From Tetradesmus obliquus (lineage: Eukaryota > Chlorophyta > Chlorophyceae > Sphaeropleales > Scenedesmaceae), in contig CP126204.1 of assembly GCA_030272155.1 (NCBI GenBank), positions 1,541,501 to 1,605,500 on the forward strand: a stretch of 64,000 bases of DNA. The letters are read 5' to 3'. The first letter of the stretch is position 1, and every line of letters begins with the position of its first letter. Shown piece by piece: positions 43,400-53,803 of the stretch. The position numbers and the translations under genes are program-made. Under the pieces are notes generated by a model, which worked only from the letters and a program-made list of their open reading frames with translations, was not told where the DNA came from and ran no database searches.

Positions 43400-45532
43400 T
43401 TGTTGCTGCTATGTGCGCTCTCATTGCACAACCCGCAGGCACAAGCTGCCTGGATGCTCCGCCCTCCAGCCTGTGGCAGCTCCCAACTGGTGTCAGTCTT
43501 GCAGGCCCCTCCTGGCAACTTGCATGCGGCTCCACACTGAAAGGAAAGAGCTGCACTGCATCGGCCTGCGACAAAGGAACTGGTGACCTCACAGCAACAT
43601 GCGCGCAGGACGGCAAGTGGGCCAACGGCACAGGCAGCTGCAGCCCACTGACATGCGAGAAGGCAGCAGCTCCTGCATTCGTTGCAGATGGTGCGACGTT
43701 TGATGCAGCAGCATGGGCAACCGCCTGTCGCAGTACGATTCAGTTCAGTGAGTGTGTTTTGAGCACAGCATGCTCCTCTGGATCAAGGCTGTCAGCGACC
43801 TGTGATTATCTGCCTGTTGGCGGGAACCTGGTTGCTACTTGGACAAAGTTGACGGGAAGCTGCACAGCAGCAGCACCGCCTGTTCAATGCAGCTCAGCGC
43901 CAGGGGTTGTTCCTACCCTGGGGGGTTCAGTATTCTTTCCAGAGCCGTGGGTTGGAGCGTGCGGCAAGACAACTGAAAATGCAACATGCAGCGTGGTGGA
44001 CGCTGCGTGCTCGTCTGGGGGAACCATCAGCGCAAAGTGCAGCAAGGGAACGAACGGAGCTGGGGTGTGGACGGATGTTCAGGGAGTTTGCAAGGCAGCA
44101 ACACTGCCTGTTAAGTGCAGCTCTGCACCAGGGACTGTGACCACTCTGGGTGGATCAGTTTTTCTGTCAGCTCTTTGGATAGGACAATGCGGCACAACAA
44201 CGGAAAATGCAACATGCACTGTGGTCGATGCGGCGTGCTCGGCTGGTGGAACCATCAGCGCAACATGTACTAAGGGTGCTGATGGTGCTGGGGTGTGGAC
44301 AGACATCCAGGGCAGTTGCAAGGCAGCAGTTCCGCCTGTTCAGTGCAGCTCTGCACCTGAGAATGTGCCCACTCAAGGAAGCTCTGTATTCTATTCAGAG
44401 AACTGGATTGGCCAATGTGGCAAGACAAAAGAGAATGCAACGTGCACTGTGATTGACATTGCCTGCTCGTCTGGCGGTACCATCAGAGCGGCGTGTGTCA
44501 AGGGCGCAAATGGTGCTGGGGTATGGGCAGACATCCAGGGAGCGTGCCTGGCGCCGCCACCACCAGCACGTGAGTTGATGTGCTGCTTCTACAATGCGCC
44601 TGTTCTCAGCAGCCCCAGCAGCTGCTACTCTGCTGCGCCATACTCCAGATGGAAAGTGATCTTGCTGGTCTGCACAATCAACTATAGCACATGTGCTAGC
44701 TGCACAGAGCAACATTCTCGAGCATTGCGTATTTCTTGACTTGTGGGACTGCAACGAGCACGTTGTTGTGAATTTTGCAGCTGTCGCACATGCTGCCACC
44801 TGCGCTTTCTGCTGATAGCAACAGGGTTGCCGTCACAGATTGTCAACATCATGTGCATGATGCACAACAAGCGGCGTTACTGCTCAGCACGGTGGTTTGG
44901 TCCATGTGCGTGCCTGCATGCCGTAACTTGTCTGATCTCTCTTGCTTGGCTGATAGCTGCACCCAGCCCTGCCGTACTATCTGCCTCTACCTGACGCTGC
45001 AAGCAACGCCACACCCTCTCTCTGCCTATGCGTGATATAGACACAATGCTACACGCTCTGAAGGCGCCGTTTGTGGAGCTACACCCATGCCTGCTGCCCT
45101 CTGCTGGCTGCTGCTGCTCCTGCTGCTGCTGCTGCTCTTTGCCTGCTTACTGCACGCCCTGCAGGTGCCTTCTGTGGAGGCACAGCCATGCCTTCTGCTT
45201 CCGGCGGCTGGGCCACAAACGGGGCACCCCTGGATGGTGCTGCATGGGGTTCTGTGTGTGGACAGGCGTACCAAGGCGATACATGCAGTGCTGCTGCCTG
45301 TGGCGGGAGCTTCACTGGCATGCTGTCAGCTGTCTGCCAGGTGGGGCAGCAGCACTGCTAGCGGTGGAATACATTTTCAACTCATGCAGACCACGCGATG
45401 GCCCCGCGTCATTATCCAACACCTGGCCCTGCATTATTGCAAATGCGATGCATATAGGCATAGCTCGGTGTCTGTGTGTTTACCCACATGCTGATTGTGG
45501 CTAGTTGTATAGCCACACCCCCAGAGTGAACA

Positions 45533-45573
<41 letters not shown>

Positions 45574-46800
45574 GGTCACATATGTTTTTTGCTTGTGTAC
45601 AGGCTGACGGACAGTGGGGTCAGCTGGGCGGCACCTGCAGCGCTGGTGAGTGGGCTGTTTGGGGTGAGGCTGCCGCAGTTGCTGTTGACATGTCAGCATT
45701 CTATGTAGACCTGTTGGAAGCTGCTGCAGTTGCTGCTGACATGTGAGCATGCTATGTGATGACCCTTTGGAAGCAAGCAGATCAGTCCCTAACAGGTTGG
45801 CCTTCATTTGACTTGAACCTGCGTTGAACAGATGTAGGGATGCTGTTGCAGCCCTGCAGCTGTGGGTCTTAGCAGATTGCCCCAAGCATGAGAAAGTCCA
45901 CCTTCAGAAGCAGGCTGTTCAAAACACTGTACATTCAAGCAACGTGTCTTAGCCTCTCAACGCCTCGCCAGATTAAAGTCACTGAGCTTTAGTGCAACCT
46001 TGGGCCGCAGCACAACTTCGCGCATGCTTTCCTAACAACATGGCACTCAAAAATTATAACCTCAGCGACATGTTTGTACAACGCGGATGCGGCTGCTGCT
46101 GCATTCTGCATATGCATGCTGCAGGCACATGCAGCTCGTCAACAATCAGTGTGCCAACCTCGGGTGGTGGCACCTTCAGTGCTGCAGCATGGGCTGCTGC
46201 CTGTGGCTTTACACCCCGCGGCAGCGGCTGTAGCGCGAGCGCCTGCTCTGCTGGCACAGGCAGCATCAGCGCAACTTGTGACGCATCAGGCAGCTGGGTG
46301 AATGTGCAAGGCGCTTGCACTGTCGCAGTGTCGGGTGAGTGATGCAAGTGTCACTGCAAATGTGTTGTGATGCGTCAGTCACACCCAGGACAGAGTGCCA
46401 CGCCAGTCAGGAATCCAAATCATGCGTATGTTGCACTCGTATACGCATCTATGGACTTCTATCCGGGCACGTCTTGGGATGGGGCTGCACCACACCCCAG
46501 TAACACCATCATCTGCAGGTCACACTATGCTTCTGATGTGCACCAAATGGATTGTTTTGGCGAGAATACTGCATGAAATAAGAGCAGCAGGGCAGCATAG
46601 AAGTGCCTCTGCAGCGGCAGCGTCAATTGCAGGCAAGGTAGCGTTGCTTCTCTTCGCCATGTCATGCGGTTTCAAGAAGTGGCACGTGTGCAATGTGTTT
46701 GTTGTCCCTTAGCTGCAGGCACTGCATTTCAGACTGCAGCCACACACTTACCAACCCTGCCCTGGATGATCCTTGCCACCCTGTTGTCACTAGCTGCTTC

Positions 46801-46836
<36 letters not shown>

Positions 46837-47038
46837 TACAGCACCCTGCGCCACCACAACTGATGGCCTGCAGTCAATACCCAACATTGACCTGTCAAAG
46901 TGGCTGAGCCAATGCGGCAACACAGCACTGGGCGTCCAATGCCAGGCCAACGACCCATGCCTTGGAAGCACGCAGGGGTCTGTCTTTGCAACTTGCACTT
47001 TAAACGGCTGGGCCTCTGCGTCAGGGTACTGCTTCTGA
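39762..47038 (+). CDS. Secreted cysteine-rich repeat protein (cell-wall/matrix type)
   Basis: Eleven exons in phase: 39762-40185, 40553-40687, 40953-41120, 41935-42116, 42231-42585, 43118-43174, 43439-44569, 45165-45340, 45603-45645, 46125-46334 and 46842-47038, giving about 1025 residues. The start MRRCTARLGCLALLLLSSIA is a clear signal peptide. Exons 1-3 encode ephrin-receptor-like (GCC2/GCC3) Cys modules such as CTACPLGSTAGLAGSTRCTD and GCKPGFGGPSCDICKPGFWS. Exons 4-6 are Thr/Ser/Asn-rich with several N-glycosylation sequons. From exon 7 on comes a Cys-rich module repeated about eight times; three copies in exon 7 are exactly 76 residues apart (starts 43879, 44107, 44335) with core ENATCTVVDAACSSGGTIS and GVWTDIQGSC. 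Placement in the extracellular matrix is inferred. No enzyme domain seen. Six introns end in a (CTG)n tract. Confidence 0.85.
41172..41635 (+). repeat. 49-bp minisatellite in intron 3 of the secreted-protein gene
   Basis: About 9.5 head-to-tail copies starting at 41172, 41221, 41270 and so on, each beginning cagtac(t/g)gctgtgcaccaa. Copies differ mainly at one position (t or g). The period is not a multiple of 3, so the array reads as the same 49-residue periodic peptide in all three frames, and open frames run through it on both strands. Confidence 0.95.
43340..43395 (+). repeat. (CTG)n tract before exon 7 acceptor of the secreted-protein gene
   Basis: About 17 uninterrupted GCT/CTG triplets about 45 bp before the acceptor at 43438. 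Similar tracts precede other acceptors of this gene (about 40443-40500, 40922-40945, 45108-45136, 45535-45573 and 46803-46834). Confidence 0.93.
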
Positions 47039-47290
47039 CTGAGGGTCCCTGTGGGCAGTCAGCTCAGCTGCCATGCGCACAGCCTCTAACAGCGGCATGC
47101 AATGAATGCCTTCAGTGCAGCATGCACTGTTGCATCTGCCCTGGCAGATAATACGGATGCATCCATGTGGCTGTCAAGGAATGGTATTGGGGCGCCGTGT
47201 GGTATGACACCCACTTCTAAGGGCCTTCCGTGACGGCAGTAAAGCGGCAGTGGCAGCAGCAGCAGCAGCAGTGGCGACGTTCCTGTGGCT

Positions 47291-47322
<32 letters not shown>

Positions 47323-47551
47323 CTTGCTGTGGAGCAGCTGTACATGCATGGGGCACGGCCTACAACAATGCTGCCAGTCAGCCGCCGCCATTTCTATTCC
47401 AACAGCCACGCAAGTGTGTTGCTTGACGCTGGGCCTGGTGCAGGCCAGTTTGGCCTGGCCATTCAACGCAGTCAGCATGCGGCATTCTTTTGTTAGCAGC
47501 GGCTGGCGATGAGTGTCTGCTTCAAAGCACTATGCCGCCGATGATGCATGC
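47039..47551. other. Downstream flank of the secreted-protein gene
   Basis: About 500 bp with two short CAG runs (47256-47271 and 47290-47320) and no recognisable gene. Presumably 3' UTR and spacer. Confidence 0.55.
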
Positions 47552-47698
47552 GACATTACGAGGCTGCAGCACCGATGACATTACGAGGCTGCAGCACCGA
47601 TGACATTACGAGGCTGCAGCACCGATGACATTACGAGGCTGCAGCACCGATGACATTACGAGGCTGCAGCACCGATGACATTACGAGGCTGCCAGCTG
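47552..47698. repeat. 25-bp minisatellite abutting the transposon array
   Basis: Six units (last one partial) of 25 bp starting gacattacgaggctgcagca, at 47552, 47577, 47602, 47627, 47652 and 47677. The sixth breaks after gaggctgc and the first 4310-bp unit follows within 10 bp. Confidence 0.95.
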
Positions 47699-49493
47699 TC
47701 ACTAGGCACTGGTACGAAAGTAGCGCAAAGGCAGCATACTCATTGAATGCAACTTTCAACAACGAATCTAAATCAAATTGAGCCACTATATGGGTTGCTG
47801 TGTAACTTGAGTAAAGTGCTTGCAAACCACCTGCTGCGCCCCGACTCTTTGAATTTTCGCGGGTCTGTTATCTGCTGCTTTCTGCTGCTATAGGGCGCTG
47901 CTGCCTGCACATATGTATTTATGTAACCGTTTCTACTTCTGGGCAGCACCTGCTGGCTGATCGGGCTCTGCAGCTGTGGTGTGCCAAGTGCCCTGCCGCT
48001 GTTGTTGCGGTCTGCTGTCTGGCCCTGTACGTTGTGCGCTGCGCTGCTGCTGCTAATCTTGTTGCGGATCACCGATCGACGTTTCAGCATTACAGGCAGC
48101 TGCTGCGCGTGTGCAGCTAGGGTGGTTGAGCACAGTTGGTTGAGTGCTGCCAGTCCACACACTCTCCTGCAGACATTCATCTTGTGTGATCACGCTGAAT
48201 TCTGGAGCTGAAAAAAACTAGCAGTTTGGAGCGGGCGCTGCAAGCAGGTGAGGTGCCTGCAGGACAGCTGACATGCAAGCAAACCAAGGCAGCAGGTTCA
48301 GCAGCTGTGCCTTGCTGTACCTACCACAAGCAGCAGGTTGCTGTGCCAGCATGGCTTTCTGTTTGTGTGCTATGTGGCTTTGTCTCATATCTGGGATGCT
48401 AGGTTCGTACCCTACCCCACTGAAGGCAAAAATGCACATCTTCCTTTGCTGCAGCAGTTCTCAGCCTGCATTGCAATCCTGCTGCTGCTGTTTCTGGGCA
48501 AAGTTGATGAAATGCCTGCCCACCTTTTTATGTTATAGCAGGCCTGCTGCAACTGCTGCTGGTGGTGCAGCTGTCCCAAATCCTGCATTACTGTTGTTTG
48601 CAATTGCTGGGACCTGCCTGGCCAGCAGCACATTCAGCAGCAGACAGCAGAGTGCAGCTCAGAGGAGGGTGCTGTCACCTGCTGTAGCCTCTGTTTTTCG
48701 AATGCACACTTTGCCAGGCAAGACAGCAGCAGCAGCAGCCTGGTGGTCATGCAGTGCTGCTGCTAAATTTACAAAAGCACATTCAGAGCACAGCCTTGTC
48801 TTGAAAGACGTTTTTAAAGCAATCCGAATTGTCTGCTGTTGCTGCCGCAGCACGATCGAGCTGGCGTAGCCTGCACAGGTGTCTTGGACTCACTGGCTCC
48901 GTGACCAGGCTGGCTGCCCGGCGTCCCACCGGAGAAAATTCTCGGCCCAGTAAGATGTAAGAACCAGCTGTTATGTATGAGGATAAGTTTGCAGCGTGAC
49001 AGCTGTCTGCATCGAGAGTGGCTGATTCGGCAGCACTTCCCCGTCACGGATTACCTGACTCAAACACAGCTTTCTCCTGCCGTGCGTCAGCTCAATTAAA
49101 TAGTTGAATAGATTTTATTACAATGCCAAGAGTGCAGCAACATCAAAGCATCCTGCTTGGTAGGGCAACCGTTGAGACAAGTAACGTGTGGTTCAGTAGC
49201 TGGAGCTGCATGAAGCACATGTTAGCACGTACAATAATTAATTTTAGCCGTAAAAAGTACAATCATTCACGCACATCGGCTCAACTCGCCTGCATGTGAA
49301 CTGCCCATCAACAGCACTGCTGCCCTGGCAGAACTGCCTTGCCACGCGCCCGCGCTTTTCACTCTGGGCCAGTCTATGCACCAATACACCATCTGAAAAT
49401 TATTATCAGATAACAATCTATCAACTTATCATGCCTGTGGCTGTCCATGCTGGCATACAGTTGAAAACAGAGACATAACCACCCAGCTACAGC
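47699..49493. other. Left arm of the 4310-bp unit, no recognised gene
   Basis: Holds a 135-residue open frame on minus (47773-48180, basic, MNVCRRVCGLAALNQLCSTT start) and a 198-residue one on plus (48273-48869, Cys- and Ala-rich). Neither resembles a family I know, and composition alone could explain both. A TTAAATAG-like A/T-rich spot lies at 49097-49115, about 390 bp before the plus-strand nuclease start, and might be promoter. Repeated in every unit. Confidence 0.4.
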
Positions 49494-51007
49494 ATGGCAC
49501 CAGCACATCGCCGGCGCCGTGCGGTGCGCACACACAGGAGCCCAACCAGCAGAGGAGCTGTCAGAAAGGTGAGCTTGCAGGGAGTGTCAATCAACGACCT
49601 GCTGACAGCTGCTAGCTGTCTAGAGTGCAGCCAGCAGCCATATACATTCTAAGCCCTGCAGCAGCAGCAGCAGCAGCGTGCTCAACGCTGATCATCCCTA
49701 GGCCAGTTGCCAGCCGTACCCGTGCGCTGCTTGTTGTCACGGCATACAAACACCCTGTCCAGCCTGCTGCGCACCACATCCCACAAATCTGGCAGCCTCA
49801 GTGCATCAGCCATGACAGAGGCAGGTGTGATGTTCATGAATATGTCACGCAGCGTCCGCTGCAGATCACGCGGTGATACATCTGCACCAGTCAGCTGGTA
49901 GGTGTTGTACAGATGGTTGCGGAAGCTAGCCTTGAGGCTGCCGAATGCATGCTCAATGGGCTGGTTGAAGTCTGGGGAGTAGGGTGCAATTTGCAGCACC
50001 TGCTCTGGGCTGATGCCAACTGCAGCTAGGAGCTCTGCGGCATCCTGCCCGACATGAACACTGGGGTTGTCGAAGATGTACAGCGGCGTAGTGCCGCGCG
50101 CGCGCTGCTGTTGGTTAGCCTTCTCTGCAAGCTCCTTCATGCAGTGGACAAACTCCAGCTGTGTCATGCTCTTGGCCTTCACGTTCTTCTTCTTCTTCTG
50201 CCTCTTCAACTGCAGGTGCAGGTTTTGCCGGGTTGGCAGCGGAAAGCCTTGTTAGCAGCAGCGCAGCTGAATGTGGATGTGCAAGTGGATGATAAGGGAC
50301 GCCCATTCATCAGGCTTGAGGCAGATGGGAAAAGCAGGCCCAGGATCATCAGCTTGGGGATACGCAAGCGGCCACTGCACTGGGCCATGACGGGTTGCCT
50401 GCCAGGTGTGCAGCACTTCAAGTTCTGCGAGCCGCGCGCTGCCGCAACTGAAGCAGCTCTGGAGTGCAAGCAGTGTGCATGTTTGATGCCTAATGTGGGT
50501 GGCACAGGCGCACGCAACATGCCTGCAAGTGAGGAGCAGCTGATGCGCAAGCTGTACAGGTTGGGAATATGTGACAGCATGTGCGCGCAAGTGGCAGTAG
50601 GGTGGTGGCGAGGCCGGGTCGATTTCTTGCATGCGCAGCGCAGCGTGCTGATTCAAGCAGATGGGACATGCCATGACACTGGTATGTATGACAACAGCAC
50701 AGAGAAGCTGTTGCAGCGCAACGTTGCCTTCTGTGCTGCTGCGTATGCCAAGTTCCTGCCAGCAGGCGGCAGTGTGCTGCGGGTGCGCACATGTGAAAGT
50801 GACTGGCAGGATTCCCTGGAGACTGGTTTCCAGCTTGCTGCTGGGGGTGGTGTCATTGTGCTGTCACCAAGCTACTCTGTTGTTATGGTCAGCGCAGGCC
50901 GCGGTGTGCAGCGCGCCTTCCCTGAGGCACTGCGAGATGCACTGCCACGTTGTGTGTACACAGAACGCAACAGCTGGCATGTCCTTCAATGGCGCGCATC
51001 TAACTAA
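49494..51007 (+). CDS. PD-(D/E)XK-like nuclease candidate, transposon copy 1
   Basis: Two exons in phase: 49494-49568 (25 residues, MAPAHRRRRAVRTHRSPTSR, very basic, NLS-like, gtgagc donor) and 50216-51007, giving 288 residues. Exon 2 has two CxxC-like pairs near residues 95-112 (FKFCEP, ECKQCAC) and then GRVDFLHAQRSVLIQADGTC with following H. A D161 strand turn followed by an L-I-Q-A-D-G strand resembles restriction-like (DUF559/Vsr-type) nuclease cores, with Gln in place of the usual Glu. This is family resemblance by eye, not proof. The intron spans the transposase's last exon on the other strand, and exon 2 lies inside the transposase intron. It may assist transposition or be a passenger. 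A longer plus-strand frame from 50054 is only read-through across antisense transposase sequence. Confidence 0.65.
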
Positions 51008-51900
51008 TAGCAGCACACACTCACATAGTATGGTGTGTTGGGGTTGCCAACGTGGTCAATGTTGTCTGTTGTGCCGGTGGTGAACTTGCAGTAGACAGCG
51101 CCGTGCACCGCGTTGACGCACACAAAGTGTAGCTTGACTGGTTTGTTGTCCTGGCCCTTGCGCATCCACTTGCATGGTAGCACAGCATGTACGTTTGCAT
51201 CATGTGCATCGCAATACACCTTGATGGCGCCGCCTGCTAGGTTGGACATCCAGAGTTTGCACTCATCAACAAAATAAATTCTGCTCAGCAAGTCTGGCTC
51301 ATCCTGGAACATCTTGTAGAGCCTCTCTGCTGCAGCCTTTCTCCTGTCTTTCTGCTTGTCTGTCAGGTCCATCTTTACATCTATTCTTCTGCGCACCAGG
51401 TTGGGGTCGACAGCTTTCATGCGCTTCAGCAGTTGCTTGGGCCTGATGTTGTACTTCCTGCATAGGCCACCCAGGTACTCATTTTCCTGACAAGCAAGTT
51501 TGATTGATGTCCACCATACATGCACGTCGACTTTCTTCTTTGCTTCTGCACTTGGGTAGGCCTTGACTACCTTGCCAGCTTTGAATGTTTCACTGGCCTT
51601 TAATGCCACGTCATCTGGGACTTTTGGGGGTCTGCCCTTGTGCTTGGGAGTTGCCACCGTGCCATACTGCTTGAAGTTCTTGTAGTGGGTCATGCAGAAG
51701 GAATTCAGGTCCTGTTTGATTTGAGCAGCATGCTTAGGATAGTGTACTCTGTAATAGCCTGCCGCGCCCTTTGGACTGCCGGCGATGGCTAGCATCGTGA
51801 GCACCGCCACCACCGCCGCCACCCGCGCGCCCGTTGACTTGCGGTTGCTCTCCCATCCCAAAGGGTGCTTGCGCACCATGGACAGCCACCCTGCAGCCAT
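49682..51900 (-). CDS. Tc1/mariner-IS630-type transposase, transposon copy 1
   Basis: Two exons in phase: 51025-51900 (292 residues) and 49682-50209, total 467 residues, with an 815-bp intron. The N-terminal half is basic and should hold the DNA-binding helix-turn-helix (GCAAGYYRVHY-like region, then HKGRPPKVPDDVALKASETF). The catalytic core shows RIYFVDECKLWMSN (D212), PLYIFDNPSVHVG (D339) and PYSPDFNQPIEHAFGSLK (E378). That is 38 residues between the last two, so DD38E by my count. It cuts and pastes DNA if active. The 5' start is the first Met of the open frame; upstream exons cannot be excluded. No internal stop was seen, so the copy looks whole. The intron houses the plus-strand nuclease exon. 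Confidence 0.88.
50210..50215. promoter_or_regulatory. Shared palindromic 3' splice acceptor (CTGCAG)
   Basis: The palindrome ends both introns. On plus, AG at 50214-50215 precedes the nuclease exon (50216). On minus, AG at 50211-50210 precedes the transposase exon (50209). Both exons then begin in the phase their partners need. The same site recurs at 54520-54525, 58830-58835 and 63140-63145. Confidence 0.75.
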
Positions 51901-53803
51901 GGATTCAAAACATATGCAGGCGTCAGCTGTGCTTCTGCTAGCAGTGCAAACAGAAATAACATGTCAGGTCAACCTAATGTTTGCAGCAACCTGGGGTTTG
52001 ACCAGCCTTCACTAGGCACTGGTACGAAAGTAGCGCAAAGGCAGCATACTCATTGAATGCAACTTTCAACAACGAATCTAAATCAAATTGAGCCACTATA
52101 TGGGTTGCTGTGTAACTTGAGTAAAGTGCTTGCAAACCACCTGCTGCGCCCCGACTCTTTGAATTTTCGCGGGTCTGTTATCTGCTGCTTTCTGCTGCTA
52201 TAGGGCGCTGCTGCCTGCACATATGTATTTATGTAACCGTTTCTACTTCTGGGCAGCACCTGCTGGCTGATCGGGCTCTGCAGCTGTGGTGTGCCAAGTG
52301 CCCTGCCGCTGTTGTTGCGGTCTGCTGTCTGGCCCTGTACGTTGTGCGCTGCGCTGCTGCTGCTAATCTTGTTGCGGATCACCGATCGACGTTTCAGCAT
52401 TACAGGCAGCTGCTGCGCGTGTGCAGCTAGGGTGGTTGAGCACAGTTGGTTGAGTGCTGCCAGTCCACACACTCTCCTGCAGACATTCATCTTGTGTGAT
52501 CACGCTGAATTCTGGAGCTGAAAAAAACTAGCAGTTTGGAGCGGGCGCTGCAAGCAGGTGAGGTGCCTGCAGGACAGCTGACATGCAAGCAAACCAAGGC
52601 AGCAGGTTCAGCAGCTGTGCCTTGCTGTACCTACCACAAGCAGCAGGTTGCTGTGCCAGCATGGCTTTCTGTTTGTGTGCTATGTGGCTTTGTCTCATAT
52701 CTGGGATGCTAGGTTCGTACCCTACCCCACTGAAGGCAAAAATGCACATCTTCCTTTGCTGCAGCAGTTCTCAGCCTGCATTGCAATCCTGCTGCTGCTG
52801 TTTCTGGGCAAAGTTGATGAAATGCCTGCCCACCTTTTTATGTTATAGCAGGCCTGCTGCAACTGCTGCTGGTGGTGCAGCTGTCCCAAATCCTGCATTA
52901 CTGTTGTTTGCAATTGCTGGGACCTGCCTGGCCAGCAGCACATTCAGCAGCAGACAGCAGAGTGCAGCTCAGAGGAGGGTGCTGTCACCTGCTGTAGCCT
53001 CTGTTTTTCGAATGCACACTTTGCCAGGCAAGACAGCAGCAGCAGCAGCCTGGTGGTCATGCAGTGCTGCTGCTAAATTTACAAAAGCACATTCAGAGCA
53101 CAGCCTTGTCTTGAAAGACGTTTTTAAAGCAATCCGAATTGTCTGCTGTTGCTGCCGCAGCACGATCGAGCTGGCGTAGCCTGCACAGGTGTCTTGGACT
53201 CACTGGCTCCGTGACCAGGCTGGCTGCCCGGCGTCCCACCGGAGAAAATTCTCGGCCCAGTAAGATGTAAGAACCAGCTGTTATGTATGAGGATAAGTTT
53301 GCAGCGTGACAGCTGTCTGCATCGAGAGTGGCTGATTCGGCAGCACTTCCCCGTCACGGATTACCTGACTCAAACACAGCTTTCTCCTGCCGTGCGTCAG
53401 CTCAATTAAATAGTTGAATAGATTTTATTACAATGCCAAGAGTGCAGCAACATCAAAGCATCCTGCTTGGTAGGGCAACCGTTGAGACAAGTAACGTGTG
53501 GTTCAGTAGCTGGAGCTGCATGAAGCACATGTTAGCACGTACAATAATTAATTTTAGCCGTAAAAAGTACAATCATTCACGCACATCGGCTCAACTCGCC
53601 TGCATGTGAACTGCCCATCAACAGCACTGCTGCCCTGGCAGAACTGCCTTGCCACGCGCCCGCGCTTTTCACTCTGGGCCAGTCTATGCACCAATACACC
53701 ATCTGAAAATTATTATCAGATAACAATCTATCAACTTATCATGCCTGTGGCTGTCCATGCTGGCATACAGTTGAAAACAGAGACATAACCACCCAGCTAC
53801 AGC

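Larger units (their letters stand above)
47699..52008 (-). mobile_element. Transposon-like unit 1 of a 4310-bp tandem array
   Basis: First of at least 3.8 head-to-tail copies. The unit starts tcactaggcactggtacgaa and ends ggggtttgaccagcct, directly joined to the next start. It encodes a Tc1/mariner-IS630-type transposase (-) and a nuclease-like protein (+), preceded by a 1.8-kb left arm without recognised genes. No clear terminal inverted repeats or target-site duplication are visible at the unit borders; the two ends share only a loose aggc..tggt pattern in inverse orientation. Unit borders are set by the repeat period and need not be the element's true ends. One base differs from the other copies (a at 49685, g elsewhere). 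Confidence 0.9.

Noticed and set aside
50054-50215. N-terminal extension of the plus-strand nuclease frame (a 317-residue continuous frame)
   Set aside because: This part is antisense to conserved transposase exon 2, is low-complexity Leu-rich, and a good acceptor plus an upstream basic first exon explain the gene better.
47699-52008. Terminal inverted repeats for the 4310-bp unit
   Set aside because: Only a loose aggc/tggt similarity exists between the ends; not enough to call, and tandem joining hides the true termini.
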